From Burkholderiaceae bacterium (GTDB lineage: Bacteria > Pseudomonadota > Gammaproteobacteria > Burkholderiales > Burkholderiaceae_E), in NCBI GenBank assembly GCA_023954135.1, contig JAMLIN010000004.1, positions 108,010 to 172,009 of the forward strand: 64,000 nucleotides of DNA, in the 5' to 3' direction. The notes under the pieces were generated by a model that saw only the letters and a list, made by a program, of their open reading frames with translations, was not told where the DNA came from and searched no databases. Below, in pieces: positions 35,471 to 44,892 of the stretch (positions are counted from its first letter, which is position 1; each line of letters starts with the position of its first letter). Made by a program: the position numbers and the translations under genes.

Positions 35471-37027
35471 TCAGCGCCGCACCGCCGATCCGTCGCCGCC
35501 CCAGCGCTGGCGCAACTCGCGCTTCAACACCTTGCCGGTAGCGGTGCGCGGCAGCTCGTCGACGAAGGAGACTACGCGCGGGCACTTGAAGTGCGCCAGG
35601 CGCTCGCGCGTCCAGGCGATCAGCTCGGCCTCGGCGAGCTTTGCATCCGCCCTGCGCACCACCACGGCCGTAACCGCCTCGCCCCAGCGCTCGTCGGGCG
35701 TGCCGATCACGGCCACGTCGGCGATCGCCGGATGCCGGTGCAGCGTCTGCTCGACCTCGGCCGGATAGACGTTCTCGCCGCCGCTGATGACCATGTCCTT
35801 CTTGCGGTCGACGATGTAGTAGTAGCCGTCCTCGTCCACGCGCGCCAGGTCGCCGGTGCGGAACCACCCGCCCTGCAGAGCCTCGCGCGTGGCCTCGGGC
35901 TTCTGCCAGTAGCCGATGAACACGTTCGGGCCGCGGATCAGCAGCTCGCCGGTCTCGCCCGTCGGGACGTCGCGACCGTCGTCATCGGCAATGCGGTACT
36001 GCACATGCGCGATCGGCTTGCCCACCGAGCCCGCATGATCGATCACGTCGGCCGCGTCGAGCACCGAGGCGATCGGCGCCGTTTCGGTCAGGCCGAAGCC
36101 TTCGGTGAACACCAGGCCCTGGCGGCGCAGCGCCTCGATCAGCACGACGGGGCAAGGCGAGCCGCCGGACACGCCATAGCGCAGCGAGCCGAGGTCGCGC
36201 CCCTCGAGCCCCGCCGCATGGATCGCTCCCCACATCGCCGGCACGCAGAAGGCGAGCGTCGGCCGGTGCGTCTCGACGGCGTCGATCCAGGTCGTCGGCG
36301 CGAAGGACTCGAGGACCGCCGACGTACCGCCCAGGTACATCAGCGGCAGCGTGAAGATGCCGAAGGCGCCGATGTGAAAGAGCGGCGCGGCCGCCAGCGA
36401 GATGTCCTTCGCGGTCAGCCCCTCGCTCATGCACATGTTCGTGATGGCATTCCAGAAATGGTTGCCGTGCGTGAGCATGGTGCCCTTGGGGAAACCGGTG
36501 GTGCCCGAGGTGTACATCAGCGTCGCCACCTCGTCGTGGCCGACGTCGATCTCGACGCGCTCGGGCGATCCGCCGGCGATCCAGTCCTCGTAGAGCGAGG
36601 GTTCGGCCGCGGCGCGCTGCTGCGCCGACGGGATCTCGACGATCTCGCGCACATAGCCGCCGGCCGCGGCTTCGCGCGCCGTGGCCGCCGTCTGCGGCGA
36701 CACGAACAGCGCGCAGGGTGCGGCATCGTCGAGGATGTAGCGCACCTCCGGCGCGGCCAGGCGGAAGTTGATCGGCACCAGGATGGCCCCGAGCTTGGCC
36801 GCCGCGATCGCCACCTCCAGGAACTGCGGGCTGTTGAAGGCCATGATCGCCACCCGGTCGCCCTTGCGCGCGCCCCGGGCGCGCAGCGCATCCGCGAGGG
36901 CGTTGGTGCGCCGCTCGAGCTCACCGTAGGTGAGCCCGGCGCCGCCGGCGCTGACGTCGATCAGCGCGATGTGCCCGGGGTTGCGCCGGGCGTGAACCGA
37001 TACCCAGCTGCCGATGCCCTGGTCCAT
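35471..37027 (-). CDS. Long/medium-chain fatty-acid or aromatic acid CoA ligase (AMP-binding)
   Basis: A 518-residue ANL-superfamily ligase. Motifs in order are YGELERRTNALADALRARGA, the phosphate loop TLMYTSGTTGFPKGTMLTHG, the aromatic-rich GFGLTETAP, then GWFRTGDLARVDEDGYYYIV, DRKKDMVISGGENVYPAEVE and the final catalytic Lys in TATGKVLKREL. It is last of the minus-strand cluster, 53 bases downstream of a GST gene. The start ATG 37027 has AGGAGA upstream; a longer open frame to 37708 overlaps the GST gene in another frame and is rejected. The acid activated is unknown. Confidence 0.92.
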   Translation of the reverse strand: MDQGIGSWVSVHARRNPGHIALIDVSAGGAGLTYGELERRTNALADALRARGARKGDRVAIMAFNSPQFLEVAIAAAKLGAILVPINFRLAAPEVRYILDDAAPCALFVSPQTAATAREAAAGGYVREIVEIPSAQQRAAAEPSLYEDWIAGGSPERVEIDVGHDEVATLMYTSGTTGFPKGTMLTHGNHFWNAITNMCMSEGLTAKDISLAAAPLFHIGAFGIFTLPLMYLGGTSAVLESFAPTTWIDAVETHRPTLAFCVPAMWGAIHAAGLEGRDLGSLRYGVSGGSPCPVVLIEALRRQGLVFTEGFGLTETAPIASVLDAADVIDHAGSVGKPIAHVQYRIADDDGRDVPTGETGELLIRGPNVFIGYWQKPEATREALQGGWFRTGDLARVDEDGYYYIVDRKKDMVISGGENVYPAEVEQTLHRHPAIADVAVIGTPDERWGEAVTAVVVRRADAKLAEAELIAWTRERLAHFKCPRVVSFVDELPRTATGKVLKRELRQRWGGDGSAVRR

Positions 37028-37080
37028 GATCGTCTCCTGTCGTTCGTTCCCATGAAGCGCCACGCCCGCCGCGGCCCGCG

Positions 37081-37755
37081 CTACTTGTCCGCTGCAGACG
37101 CGCCCGGTATGCCGAGATCGAGCCCCGCCTTCTCCGCCGCGGCCCGCTGCGAGGCCTTCGCGCTTTGGTAGCCCTCGCGCTGCTGGAGCCGCGCCCAGTA
37201 GGCGGCCACGTTGGGCCCGAAGCCTTCGTCGAGACCCAGCGTCGTGGCCAGAAGCAGCGAGTAGCCCACCGATACGTCGGCCACGGTGAAGCGCCCGGCA
37301 CAAAGATATTCCCGATCCTCGATTGCCGCTTCGATCGCGCGCAGCCGCGCCAGGAACCACTGTCCGTAGTCCTTCGCCACCTGGGGCTGGCGACGCTCGG
37401 GCGGTTCGAACCTCGAGTAGCGCAGCACCAGCGTCTGCGGGAAGGTGAGCGTGGCCTCCCCGAAGTGGGTCCAGTTGAGGAACGCGCCGTAGTCGTCCTC
37501 GGACGGATCGACGGCGAGGGAACTCGGGCCGTAGCGCGTCGCCAGGTAATGAGAGATGGCGCTCGACTCGGTCATGCGCACCGGGCCGTCGAGGAGCAGG
37601 GGAATGGTGCCCAGCGGATTGAGCGTCTTGTAGCCGGGCGCCCGCGCCCGCGGCGGAAAGGGCAATACCTTCAGCTCGTAGGCCAGGCCCATCTCCTCCA
37701 TCGTCCACAGCGGCCGGAACGAGCGGGCGTCGACGCAGTGGTAAAGCTCGATCAT
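37081..37755 (-). CDS. Glutathione S-transferase family protein
   Basis: A 224-residue cytosolic GST fold. The N-terminal thioredoxin-like domain begins MIELYHCVDARSFRPLWTME, with the cis-Pro segment LNPLGTIPLLLDG and the glutathione-gamma-Glu contact MTESSAISHYLATRYGP. The C-terminal helical domain has FTVADVSVGYSLLLATTLGL. The catalytic Ser/Tyr/Cys is not obvious: the N-terminal motif is CVDARSFR, in which Ser could serve. It sits between an enoyl-CoA hydratase and a CoA ligase, suggesting a role in the same pathway. Confidence 0.9.
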   Translation of the reverse strand: MIELYHCVDARSFRPLWTMEEMGLAYELKVLPFPPRARAPGYKTLNPLGTIPLLLDGPVRMTESSAISHYLATRYGPSSLAVDPSEDDYGAFLNWTHFGEATLTFPQTLVLRYSRFEPPERRQPQVAKDYGQWFLARLRAIEAAIEDREYLCAGRFTVADVSVGYSLLLATTLGLDEGFGPNVAAYWARLQQREGYQSAKASQRAAAEKAGLDLGIPGASAADK

Positions 37756-37821
37756 GAAGGGTCGTCTCCTGTAGTCGATCGATCGCCGGCGCCAGCGCCG
37801 GCCGCTCATGAGGAATGCGGA

Positions 37822-38628
37822 TCAGCGCCCGCGATAGACGGCCGGGCGCTTCTCGAGAAAGCTGCGCGGCCCCTCGCGCGCGTCCTCGCTCGCAAAGACG
37901 GGGGCCGCGAACTGCAGCTCCATGGCGAGACCCGCATGCTCAGGCAACCCGGCGCAGGCGCGCGCCGAACGACGGATGGCGCGCACCGCGAGCGGACCGT
38001 TGCGCGCGATCCGGCCGGCCACCTCGAAGGCCGTGTCCAGCACATCCGCGGCCGGCACCACACGATTGAGGAAGCCCCAGTCGAGCGCCGTCCGGGCATC
38101 GATCAGGTCGCCGGTGATCAGCAGCTCCATCGCGCGCGGCATGGTCATCTGCCGAGGCAATCTCACGGTCGAGCCGCCCGCCGGAAAGATGGCCCACTTG
38201 ACCTCCTGCACCCCGAACCTGGCGGACTCGGCGGCGATCCGCAGGTCGGTTCCCTGGACGAGCTCCATCCCGCCGGCTATCGCCGCTCCGTTGATCGCCG
38301 CGATCACGGGCTTGTCGACGTCGTAGCCGCGCAGGATGCTGCGCTCGAAGACGCCGGGCTCGCCCTTGAAGCGGCGATCCCAGTCGTCCTCGGGGGCTCG
38401 CTCGCCGCTCATCAACGGAATCAGCCGTCCCAGGTCGGCGCCCGCGCAGAAGGCCTGCTGGCCGGTGCCGGTGATGATGATGACGCGCACGTCGTCATCG
38501 TCGTGCAGCTCCGAGAACGTGTCCGCCAGGCGGCATATCGCTTCCGGATCGAGCGCGTTGCGCACTTCGGGCCGGTTGATCGTGACCAGGGCAATGTGGT
38601 CGCGCTTCTCGAGAAGAACCTTTTCCAT
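37822..38628 (-). CDS. Enoyl-CoA hydratase/isomerase family protein
   Basis: A 268-residue crotonase-fold enzyme. The family start is VLLEKRDHIALVTINRPEVR followed by NALDPEAI. The first oxyanion-hole segment is GTGQQAFCAGADLGRLI and the second is VIAAINGAAIAGGMELVQGT. The usual acid/base Glu positions fall in VQGTDLRIAAESARFGVQEV and TVRLPRQM. The ATG at 38628 is preferred over 38640 by family length. It is followed by GST and ligase genes on the same strand. It may hydrate the CoA ester made by one of the two ligases. Confidence 0.92.
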   Translation of the reverse strand: MEKVLLEKRDHIALVTINRPEVRNALDPEAICRLADTFSELHDDDDVRVIIITGTGQQAFCAGADLGRLIPLMSGERAPEDDWDRRFKGEPGVFERSILRGYDVDKPVIAAINGAAIAGGMELVQGTDLRIAAESARFGVQEVKWAIFPAGGSTVRLPRQMTMPRAMELLITGDLIDARTALDWGFLNRVVPAADVLDTAFEVAGRIARNGPLAVRAIRRSARACAGLPEHAGLAMELQFAAPVFASEDAREGPRSFLEKRPAVYRGR

Positions 38629-38736
38629 GGAACCGCCCATCCGATGAATTCACTCTACGACGACGGGGAACCGGATGCCTGGGGGACCCGCCGCTCCTCG
38701 CGACCAATCCGTCGACCCCGCCGCACGGCTCGGCGC

Positions 38737-38765
38737 AAGGCGAGGCAGCCACGCCGCCTCGCCTT
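38737..38765 (-). other. Hairpin in the gap between dctP and the enoyl-CoA hydratase gene
   Basis: A perfect 10-base inverted repeat, AAGGCGAGGC/GCCTCGCCTT, with a nine-base loop lies in the 155-base gap. There is no T-run, so it is not a classical terminator. It could be a processing or mRNA-stabilising stem that separates the highly expressed binding-protein gene from the enzymes downstream. Confidence 0.4.
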
Positions 38766-38783
38766 CATCCGGCTTTCAGGCCG

Positions 38784-39902
38784 CTACTTGACGCACTTGC
38801 GAATCGCCTCCACATCGGGGAGCTCGGACAGGTTGCGCCCCATCGCGAACTCGCCCTGCATGCCCCGCCACTGTGAATAGTCCTGGAGGAACTCGATCTG
38901 GGATACCGCGATCCTGGCGAACGCCGGGTTCGCGCAGGCCTCGTCGATCATCGCCTTGTTCGACTGCTGCTGAAGCGTCTTCATCTCCTCGGGGCTCAGC
39001 TGGTGGACGGTCGTCCCCGCCTTCTCGAACGTCTTGACCGCCGTCGCCGACCCCTTCTCGAAGAACGCCAGCGACCATGGCATGGTCGCGTCGGCCGCGG
39101 CCTGCAGTATCGTCTTCTGACGCTCGGAGAGCTTGTCCCACACTTTCCGGCTGATCATCACGCCCGACATGGAACCCGGCTGATGCCAGCCAGGCGACAG
39201 GACGTGCTTCGAGACTTCGTGGAGCCCCATGCCGAGATCGGTGCTCGGAGAGGAGAACTCCGCGGCATCGACGACTCCACGCTCGACCGCCTGGTAGACC
39301 TCGGCGCCGGGCACCATGATCTGCGACGCCCCGTTCGCCTTCAGGACCGCGCCCTGCGGTCGTCCGGACATGCGGATCCGCTTGCCTTGCAGGTCCGCCA
39401 GGGAGGTGATCGGCGTCCTGCCTCGCGGGCCGGATTCCATGGAGATGACCGAGTACGGCAGATAGGTCATCCCGTACTTGCCGTAGACCTCGTCGAACAC
39501 CTTCTTGCCGTCCCAGCCCTGGATCCACAGGATGTAGTCGGCCGCCGTGAAGAACATCGGAAAGGCGCCGAGCAGGGCAAAGGCGGTATCGGTACCGCCC
39601 CAGTAACCCGGCCAGTCGGCGGAGGCGTCGATGCTGCCCGAGCGGACCGCGTCGAATACCTGGGTGGACGGAACCAGGCTTTCGCCGGGGTGGAACTTGA
39701 TCTGGATGATTCCCTTGCCCAGCTTGTTGACGAGATCGACGAAGTGCTTGTCCGACTCTATGAGGTTGATCCCCGGCGGCCAGGTGGAGGTCATCGTGAT
39801 GGTCACCTCCTTCTCCTGCGCCGAGACGCTCGCACCTCCGGCCAGCAACGCGACCGCGGCAGCGGCCAGCATTCCCTTTCTCAGGGTCGTCAGGATCTTC
39901 AT
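38784..39902 (-). CDS. TRAP transporter substrate-binding protein (DctP family, TakP-like)
   Basis: A 372-residue periplasmic protein with a signal peptide (about 1-30, AAAAVALLAGGASVSAQEKE). The DctP fold shows FVDLVNKLGKGIIQIKFHPG, VFDAVRSGSIDASADWPGYW, LADLQGKRIRMSGRPQGAVL and VYQAVERGVVDAAEFSSPST. The SPGWHQPGS segment resembles the PGWHEPG of TakP-like proteins that bind 2-oxoacids or lactate with a cation, which is the best available hint on ligand. Downstream of dctM on the same strand. Confidence 0.9.
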   Translation of the reverse strand: MKILTTLRKGMLAAAAVALLAGGASVSAQEKEVTITMTSTWPPGINLIESDKHFVDLVNKLGKGIIQIKFHPGESLVPSTQVFDAVRSGSIDASADWPGYWGGTDTAFALLGAFPMFFTAADYILWIQGWDGKKVFDEVYGKYGMTYLPYSVISMESGPRGRTPITSLADLQGKRIRMSGRPQGAVLKANGASQIMVPGAEVYQAVERGVVDAAEFSSPSTDLGMGLHEVSKHVLSPGWHQPGSMSGVMISRKVWDKLSERQKTILQAAADATMPWSLAFFEKGSATAVKTFEKAGTTVHQLSPEEMKTLQQQSNKAMIDEACANPAFARIAVSQIEFLQDYSQWRGMQGEFAMGRNLSELPDVEAIRKCVK

Positions 39903-39993
39903 GCCTCTTCCTCCTTGGTGTGTCCGAGTGTCAGGATCTTCCGCGCTCGGCCGCGGCTTGTTCCATGGCTGTCGAGCGGTGTCGTGCAGGGCG

Positions 39994-41319
39994 CTACTTC
40001 CCGAACAGGGTGGTCGGCAGCCAGGTGATGATCGGCGGGAACAGGATGCACAGCAGCGCACCCACAAGAATGAGAATCACGAAAGGCACGATGCCGCGAT
40101 AGATGTGTCCTATCGTCACCCCCGGTGGCGCCACGCCTTCCAGATAGAAGAGCGCATAGCCGAAGGGGGGAGTCAGGAACGAGGTCTGCAGGACGACGGC
40201 AATCATCGTCACGAACCAGAGCGGCTCGAAACCCAGTTCCTTGGCGATCGGCAGGAAGATGGGCAGGCAGATCAGGACGATGCCCAGCCAGTCGATGAAC
40301 ATGCCGAGCACGAAGACGATCGCCATCATGAGCACGAACAGGCCCCATCGGCCGAGCCCGGTACCGGCGAGAAACGACGTGACGATCTCCTGGCCATCGA
40401 TCGCGATGAAGACACCGGTGAAGCCGACCGCCCCGACGATGACGAACAACACCATGCTGGTGGTGCGCGCCGTCGCGCTGACCGCCTCCTGGAGCATCCT
40501 CCACGAGAACTTTCGATACACGATCACCAGAACCAGGGTGATGAACGCACCGATGGCCGCCGCTTCCGTCGGCGTCGCCCAGCCGGCGAAGATCGAGCCG
40601 AGAACCCCCACGATCAGGAGGATCGGAGGGATCGCCATCTTCAGGAGCATGATGACGACCTCCCCTACCGACGTCTCGCTGCGTTCCTCTTCGGACACCG
40701 GCGGGCCGTATTCGGGCTTGAAGAAGGTCAGGACGGCAACGTAGACGGCATACAGCCCGGCCAGCAGAAGCCCCGGGAACACCGCGGCGGCGAACAACTG
40801 CCCGACCGAGATCTGGGAATAGCTGCCGAGGATGACCAGCATGATGCTGGGGGGGATCAGGATCCCGAGGGTTCCGCCGGCGGCGATGGCACCGGTGGCC
40901 AGCTCCTTCTGATAGCCGTAGCGAACCATCGCCGGCAAGGCGAGCATGCCCATGACGGTGACCGACGCGCCGATAATCCCCGTCGAGGCCGCGAGTATCA
41001 CCGAGATCACGATGACCGCCAGCAGCAGGCCGCCCCTGACGCGCCCCAGGGCGAGCCGCAAGGCCTGGAACATGTTCTCGGCGACCCCCGAATCGCTCAG
41101 CAGGCGCGCCATCAGGATGAACATCGGAACCGCCAGAAGGACGTAGTTGTCCATCTGGCTGTAGATCCGGTTGAGGATGATGCCGAATACGCTGAGCCCG
41201 GGCCCGAGATAGCCGAAGATCACCGCCAGCCCGCCGAGCACGAAGGCGAGCTGATGGCCCATGAAGAGCCCGGTCAGCAGGCCCATGAACATCAGGACGA
41301 CCAGTATCTCGTTGCTCAT
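39994..41319 (-). CDS. TRAP transporter large permease (DctM)
   Basis: A 441-residue membrane protein of the DctM family with about 12 helices. Hallmarks are LTGLFMGHQLAFVLGGLAVI, VPMFILMARLLSDSGVAENM and GTLGILIPPSIMLVILGSYS, then MFIDWLGIVLICLPIFLPIA. It starts within the dctQ stop (41316-41319), so both permease subunits are translationally coupled. It couples uptake to a sodium gradient with DctP and DctQ. A longer open frame exists upstream but lies over dctQ. Confidence 0.94.
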   Translation of the reverse strand: MSNEILVVLMFMGLLTGLFMGHQLAFVLGGLAVIFGYLGPGLSVFGIILNRIYSQMDNYVLLAVPMFILMARLLSDSGVAENMFQALRLALGRVRGGLLLAVIVISVILAASTGIIGASVTVMGMLALPAMVRYGYQKELATGAIAAGGTLGILIPPSIMLVILGSYSQISVGQLFAAAVFPGLLLAGLYAVYVAVLTFFKPEYGPPVSEEERSETSVGEVVIMLLKMAIPPILLIVGVLGSIFAGWATPTEAAAIGAFITLVLVIVYRKFSWRMLQEAVSATARTTSMVLFVIVGAVGFTGVFIAIDGQEIVTSFLAGTGLGRWGLFVLMMAIVFVLGMFIDWLGIVLICLPIFLPIAKELGFEPLWFVTMIAVVLQTSFLTPPFGYALFYLEGVAPPGVTIGHIYRGIVPFVILILVGALLCILFPPIITWLPTTLFGK

Positions 41320-41819
41320 GCGAGCTCTCCACCGCGGGCCACGCGGGCCATGCGAACGACCCGGCAGATGCCCTGGAGGATGAGCAGCAGTGCGGTGGCC
41401 GGAATGACGGTCTTGATGTAGTACACCGGTAGCGCCGTCACGCCCCAGCTCGTCTCGCGCGTAGCCCACGATCTGGCGGCGAAATCCCATCCGTAGATGA
41501 GCAGCAGGATCATGAAGGGGAAGAAGAATATGACGAACGACAGGATGTCCAGCCGGGCCTGGTTCCTCCTGGACAACCGGTCCTTGAAGATATTGATCGA
41601 AACATGCTCGTCGTGGAGCAAGGTGTACGCCGCGACAATCATGAAATGCAGGCCGTAGAGCTGCGTCGAGACATCGAAGGCCCAGGGTATCGGCGCATTG
41701 AAAAGCCGGCGACCGACGATGTCGTACACGGTCACGAACATGATGAAGATCATGACCCAGCCGACGATGCGGCCGATCCATGTGTTCAGGCCATCCACCA
41801 TCCGGAGAAACGTATTCAT
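41316..41819 (-). CDS. TRAP transporter small permease (DctQ)
   Basis: A 167-residue four-helix membrane protein. Residues MNTFLRMVDGLNTWIGRIVG lead into helix 1, followed by FVTVYDIVGRRLFNAPIPWA, the DctQ signature; later helices include ILSFVIFFFPFMILLLIYGW. Its ATG overlaps the stop of the upstream CoA ligase by four bases (41816-41819) and its stop overlaps dctM, placing ligase, dctQ and dctM in one translationally coupled unit. Confidence 0.93.
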   Translation of the reverse strand: MNTFLRMVDGLNTWIGRIVGWVMIFIMFVTVYDIVGRRLFNAPIPWAFDVSTQLYGLHFMIVAAYTLLHDEHVSINIFKDRLSRRNQARLDILSFVIFFFPFMILLLIYGWDFAARSWATRETSWGVTALPVYYIKTVIPATALLLILQGICRVVRMARVARGGELA

Positions 41820-43489
41820 CGGGTTCCATCCTTTCCGGGTTCGGTACTCCCCTCGGCTCGTCCGCGTCGCTTCAGCTCCCGCAGATCGAACGTGGTCGCC
41901 AGCTTCAGGGGATCTTCGTCGGCCGCGAAGATCAGCGTCTTCTGGATCTTCTGTGTTCCCGTCGTCGGCAGATCGGGGCGAAAGCTGACGTAGCCGGGAG
42001 CCTTGAAATAGGCGAGCCGCTCGAAGCCGAACTCGAACAGTCGCCGCGCCGTGGCGCCATCCGCGGCGACCCCGTCGCGCAACACGACGCAGGCGAACAC
42101 CTCCTCCTCCCGGAGTTCGTCGGGCATGGCGATCACGGCGGCCTGGACGACATCCGGATGGGACTGCAGGCACGCCTCCACTTCGGCCGCGGAGATGTTC
42201 TCGCCCGAGCGGCGGACGATGTTCTTGCGGCGATCAACGAAGTAGAGCATCCCGCTTTCATCCTGCCGCACCACGTCGCCGGTCCGGAACCAGTCGTCAT
42301 GCCAGGCTGCCGCGGTTGCCTCGTCGTTCTTCAGGTAGCCGCTGAAGAATCCGCGCCGGGGATCGGTATCGCTCGAGCGCACCAGCAGCTCGCCGGGCGT
42401 GCCGCGGGGAACGTCGTTCATGTCGTCGTCGACGACCCTTGCCTTCATGTGACCCGTCGGACGGCCGAAAGCCCGCGTGCCGACCTGGCGCGGCTCGTGG
42501 TTGTCGATGAAGCCCGCGCCCACCTCCGTCATCCCCCAGAGCTCCAGGAGCGGGAACCCGAAACGCTTCTCGAAGCTCACGTGATGCTTCGGGTCGACGC
42601 CGGCGCCGATCCCCGCGCGGATCGCATGCCGATGCTCGACATCCTCCTGCGGCCGCGCCAGGAGTATGGCCGGCATGACGCCCAGGTAGTGGATCAGCGT
42701 GGCCTGCGAATCGCGACAGTCGGCCCACCAGCTGCTCGCGGAGAACCGTTCGACCATGACGTTGCAGCCGGCCCTGGCGATCATCGCGGTGGTCGTCACG
42801 GTGAGGTTGTTCATGTGAAAGAGCGGCAGGGGATTGAGCAGCCTTTCGACTTCCTCGCGCAGGCTCAGCTGGCCACCCCATGAAAGGTAGACGCCGGTCG
42901 CCTCGAGGAAATACCGATTCGACAGCACACAGCCCTTGGGGCGCCCCGTCGTGCCCGAGGTGTACAGGATGGCCGCTTCGCCGTCGTACCCCGGCGTGGT
43001 GCTCGTCGCCCTGGATGCGGCGGGCGGAAGCCGGGCCGGCAAGGCCTCGGCATCGAGCACGGGGACAGGCGCCTTCATCTGCGCGAGGATGTCGTCGCAG
43101 ATCGCGCGGTATCGCCGCGAGCAGACGATGAAGGCGGCATCCGAATGCTCGACGAGATAGACGCTCTCGAGCGCACGGGCATCCGGGTTCAGCGGAACGA
43201 TGGATACGCCCAGGCCGTTCAGCGCCAGATAGTGCTCATGGAACACCGGCTCGTTGCCGATCAGGAGCGCGGCGCGCGTGCCGACGCCGTAGCCGGCGTT
43301 GCGATAGATCTCGCGCACGGCCAGGACCCGCCTCAGGAAGGCGCCATACCCGATCTCCTCGAAGGGCGCATCACCGCTCGGGCGCCACGCAACGAAGGGC
43401 CGGTCGGGAAGACGGGCGGCGGTACGCTCGAAGAGCGCGGCCACGTTCGCGTCCGGCAGCAAGCTGAAACGATCGGGAATATCGGTCAT
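41816..43489 (-). CDS. AMP-dependent acyl-CoA ligase (CaiC-like)
   Basis: A 557-residue ANL ligase and the first gene of the TRAP cluster. Motifs are AAILYTSGTTGRPKGCVLSN (phosphate loop), LPLFHMNNLTVTT, LLELWGMTEVGAG, WFRTGDVVRQDESGMLYFVD and RRKNIVRRSGENISAAEVEA, ending with the catalytic Lys region TGTQKIQKTLIF. The FVDRRKNIVRRSGENISAAE form is typical of crotonobetaine/carnitine-CoA ligase relatives. Co-translation with the permease subunits implies that the imported acid is its substrate. Confidence 0.92.
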   Translation of the reverse strand: MTDIPDRFSLLPDANVAALFERTAARLPDRPFVAWRPSGDAPFEEIGYGAFLRRVLAVREIYRNAGYGVGTRAALLIGNEPVFHEHYLALNGLGVSIVPLNPDARALESVYLVEHSDAAFIVCSRRYRAICDDILAQMKAPVPVLDAEALPARLPPAASRATSTTPGYDGEAAILYTSGTTGRPKGCVLSNRYFLEATGVYLSWGGQLSLREEVERLLNPLPLFHMNNLTVTTTAMIARAGCNVMVERFSASSWWADCRDSQATLIHYLGVMPAILLARPQEDVEHRHAIRAGIGAGVDPKHHVSFEKRFGFPLLELWGMTEVGAGFIDNHEPRQVGTRAFGRPTGHMKARVVDDDMNDVPRGTPGELLVRSSDTDPRRGFFSGYLKNDEATAAAWHDDWFRTGDVVRQDESGMLYFVDRRKNIVRRSGENISAAEVEACLQSHPDVVQAAVIAMPDELREEEVFACVVLRDGVAADGATARRLFEFGFERLAYFKAPGYVSFRPDLPTTGTQKIQKTLIFAADEDPLKLATTFDLRELKRRGRAEGSTEPGKDGTR

Positions 43490-43683
43490 GTCGGGTTCTT
43501 CGCGTCGACTGCACGGGCGCGCAAAGTCTGTCTCCTGGGTCGGACCCCGTTCATTCTTCTACACCGGCATCCAGTGGATCGGGCACACCTGCTCGATTCA
43601 CTGCCCTGGCCCGGACCCGGGCATGCTCAGGTGGGTAGCGATCCGTAGCATACCCCGCGCGGACGCCGATGTGCGCGAAAGAC

Positions 43684-44328
43684 TCAGGCCAGGGCGTCGT
43701 CCCCGACGAAGGGATTGTGGGCACGCTCCTCGCCGAAGGTCGACATCGGTCCGTGCCCCGGCACGAAGGCGGTGTCGTCGCCCAGCGGCCAGAGCTTGCG
43801 GCGGATCGAATCGATCAGGTCCGCATGATTGCCCCGCGGGAAATCGGTGCGGCCGATCGAGCCGTTGAAGAGGACGTCGCCGACGATCGCGAGATGCGCC
43901 GCCGGATGATGGAACACGACATGGCCCGGCGTATGGCCGGGGCAATGGATGACGTCGAGGGTCTGCTCGCCGAAGGTGACGGTGTCGCCGTCCTCGAGCC
44001 AGCGATCGGGCTCGAAGGCATCGAGCCGCGGGAACCCGAAGCGCTTGCCCTGCTCGGGCAGCTGCCCGATCCAGAACGCGTCCTCGCGCTGCGGGCCCTC
44101 GATGGGCACGCCATGGCGTCTTGCGAACTCGGCCGCCTGGCCGCAATGGTCGATGTGGCCATGGGTCAGCAACACCTTCTCGATGCGCGCGCCGAGCTGC
44201 GCCAGCCCCGCGTCGATGCGGTCGAGATCGCCGCCCGGATCGACCACCGCGGCACGGCCGCTTGCCTCGCAGAACAGGATCGAGCAGTTCTGGGCGAACG
44301 GGGTCACCGGGACGATCATCAGCTTCAT
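43684..44328 (-). CDS. MBL-fold metallo-hydrolase, glyoxalase II-like (YcbL type)
   Basis: A 214-residue metallo-beta-lactamase-fold hydrolase. The metal motif is VLLTHGHIDHCGQA (HxHxDH), with further ligands in HCPGHTPGHVVFHHP, VGDVLFNGSIGRTDFPRGNH and VPGHGPMSTFGEE. The GRTDFPRG segment and short C-terminus match the small glyoxalase II-like YcbL/GloC group that hydrolyses S-lactoylglutathione or related thioesters. The ATG at 44328 gives the standard MKLMIVPVTPFAQNCSIL start. Confidence 0.92.
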   Translation of the reverse strand: MKLMIVPVTPFAQNCSILFCEASGRAAVVDPGGDLDRIDAGLAQLGARIEKVLLTHGHIDHCGQAAEFARRHGVPIEGPQREDAFWIGQLPEQGKRFGFPRLDAFEPDRWLEDGDTVTFGEQTLDVIHCPGHTPGHVVFHHPAAHLAIVGDVLFNGSIGRTDFPRGNHADLIDSIRRKLWPLGDDTAFVPGHGPMSTFGEERAHNPFVGDDALA

Positions 44329-44362
44329 GGCGCGCCTTCGGGGTCTGGATTCGAGCCGGATT

Positions 44363-44767
44363 CTAGCCCGCGCGCCCCGGCGGCGCCCCGCCGTTGCCGG
44401 GGTACGCATGCGCGAGCAGCAGGTCCAGCGGAATCACGTCGAGCGCCCGCTCGTGTGTCGCCTCGAGCACCACCGGTGGCGCCACGCCGGCATCGCAGGC
44501 CTGCAGCCAGCGCGCGGCGCACAGGCACCAGCGATCACCCGGTACGAGCCCGCGAAACCGGTGCTGGGGCTGGGCGGCGCCGAGATCGTTGCCCTTGGCC
44601 GCCGAGAAGGCGAGGAACTCGGCCGTGACCCGGGCGCAGACGGTGTGGTTGCCGATGTCCTCCGGACCAGTCTCGCAGCAGCCGCTGCGGGTGAATCCGG
44701 TCAGCGGATCGAAGGAGCAGGCGAGCAGGGGACCGCCGAGGACATTGAGCGCAAGCGGATCGGTCAT
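44363..44767 (-). CDS. DUF2237 family protein
   Basis: A 134-residue protein of an uncharacterised conserved family. The signature segments NVLGGPLLACSFDPLTGFTR, SGCCETGPEDIGNHTVCARV, KGNDLGAAQP and PGDRWCLCAARWLQA are all present, including conserved cysteines (GCC, WCLC) that suggest metal or redox chemistry. It lies 34 bases upstream of the MBL hydrolase gene on the same strand, so the two are probably one transcript. Function is unknown. Confidence 0.9.
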   Translation of the reverse strand: MTDPLALNVLGGPLLACSFDPLTGFTRSGCCETGPEDIGNHTVCARVTAEFLAFSAAKGNDLGAAQPQHRFRGLVPGDRWCLCAARWLQACDAGVAPPVVLEATHERALDVIPLDLLLAHAYPGNGGAPPGRAG

Positions 44768-44892
44768 GCCTCCCCCCTGGCCGCCCCGGGCTGTCGAAGC
44801 GCTTTACACAGAAGAGCCCGGCAAGCCTCGAACATTCGGATGTTCTGTATTTTTCCTTTTGATTTCAACATCTTGCATCAGCATCAGAGCAA

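Noticed and set aside
35591..37171. A 526-codon plus-strand frame opposite the acyl-CoA ligase
   Set aside because: Antisense shadow; His/Arg/Gly-rich translation with no family resemblance.
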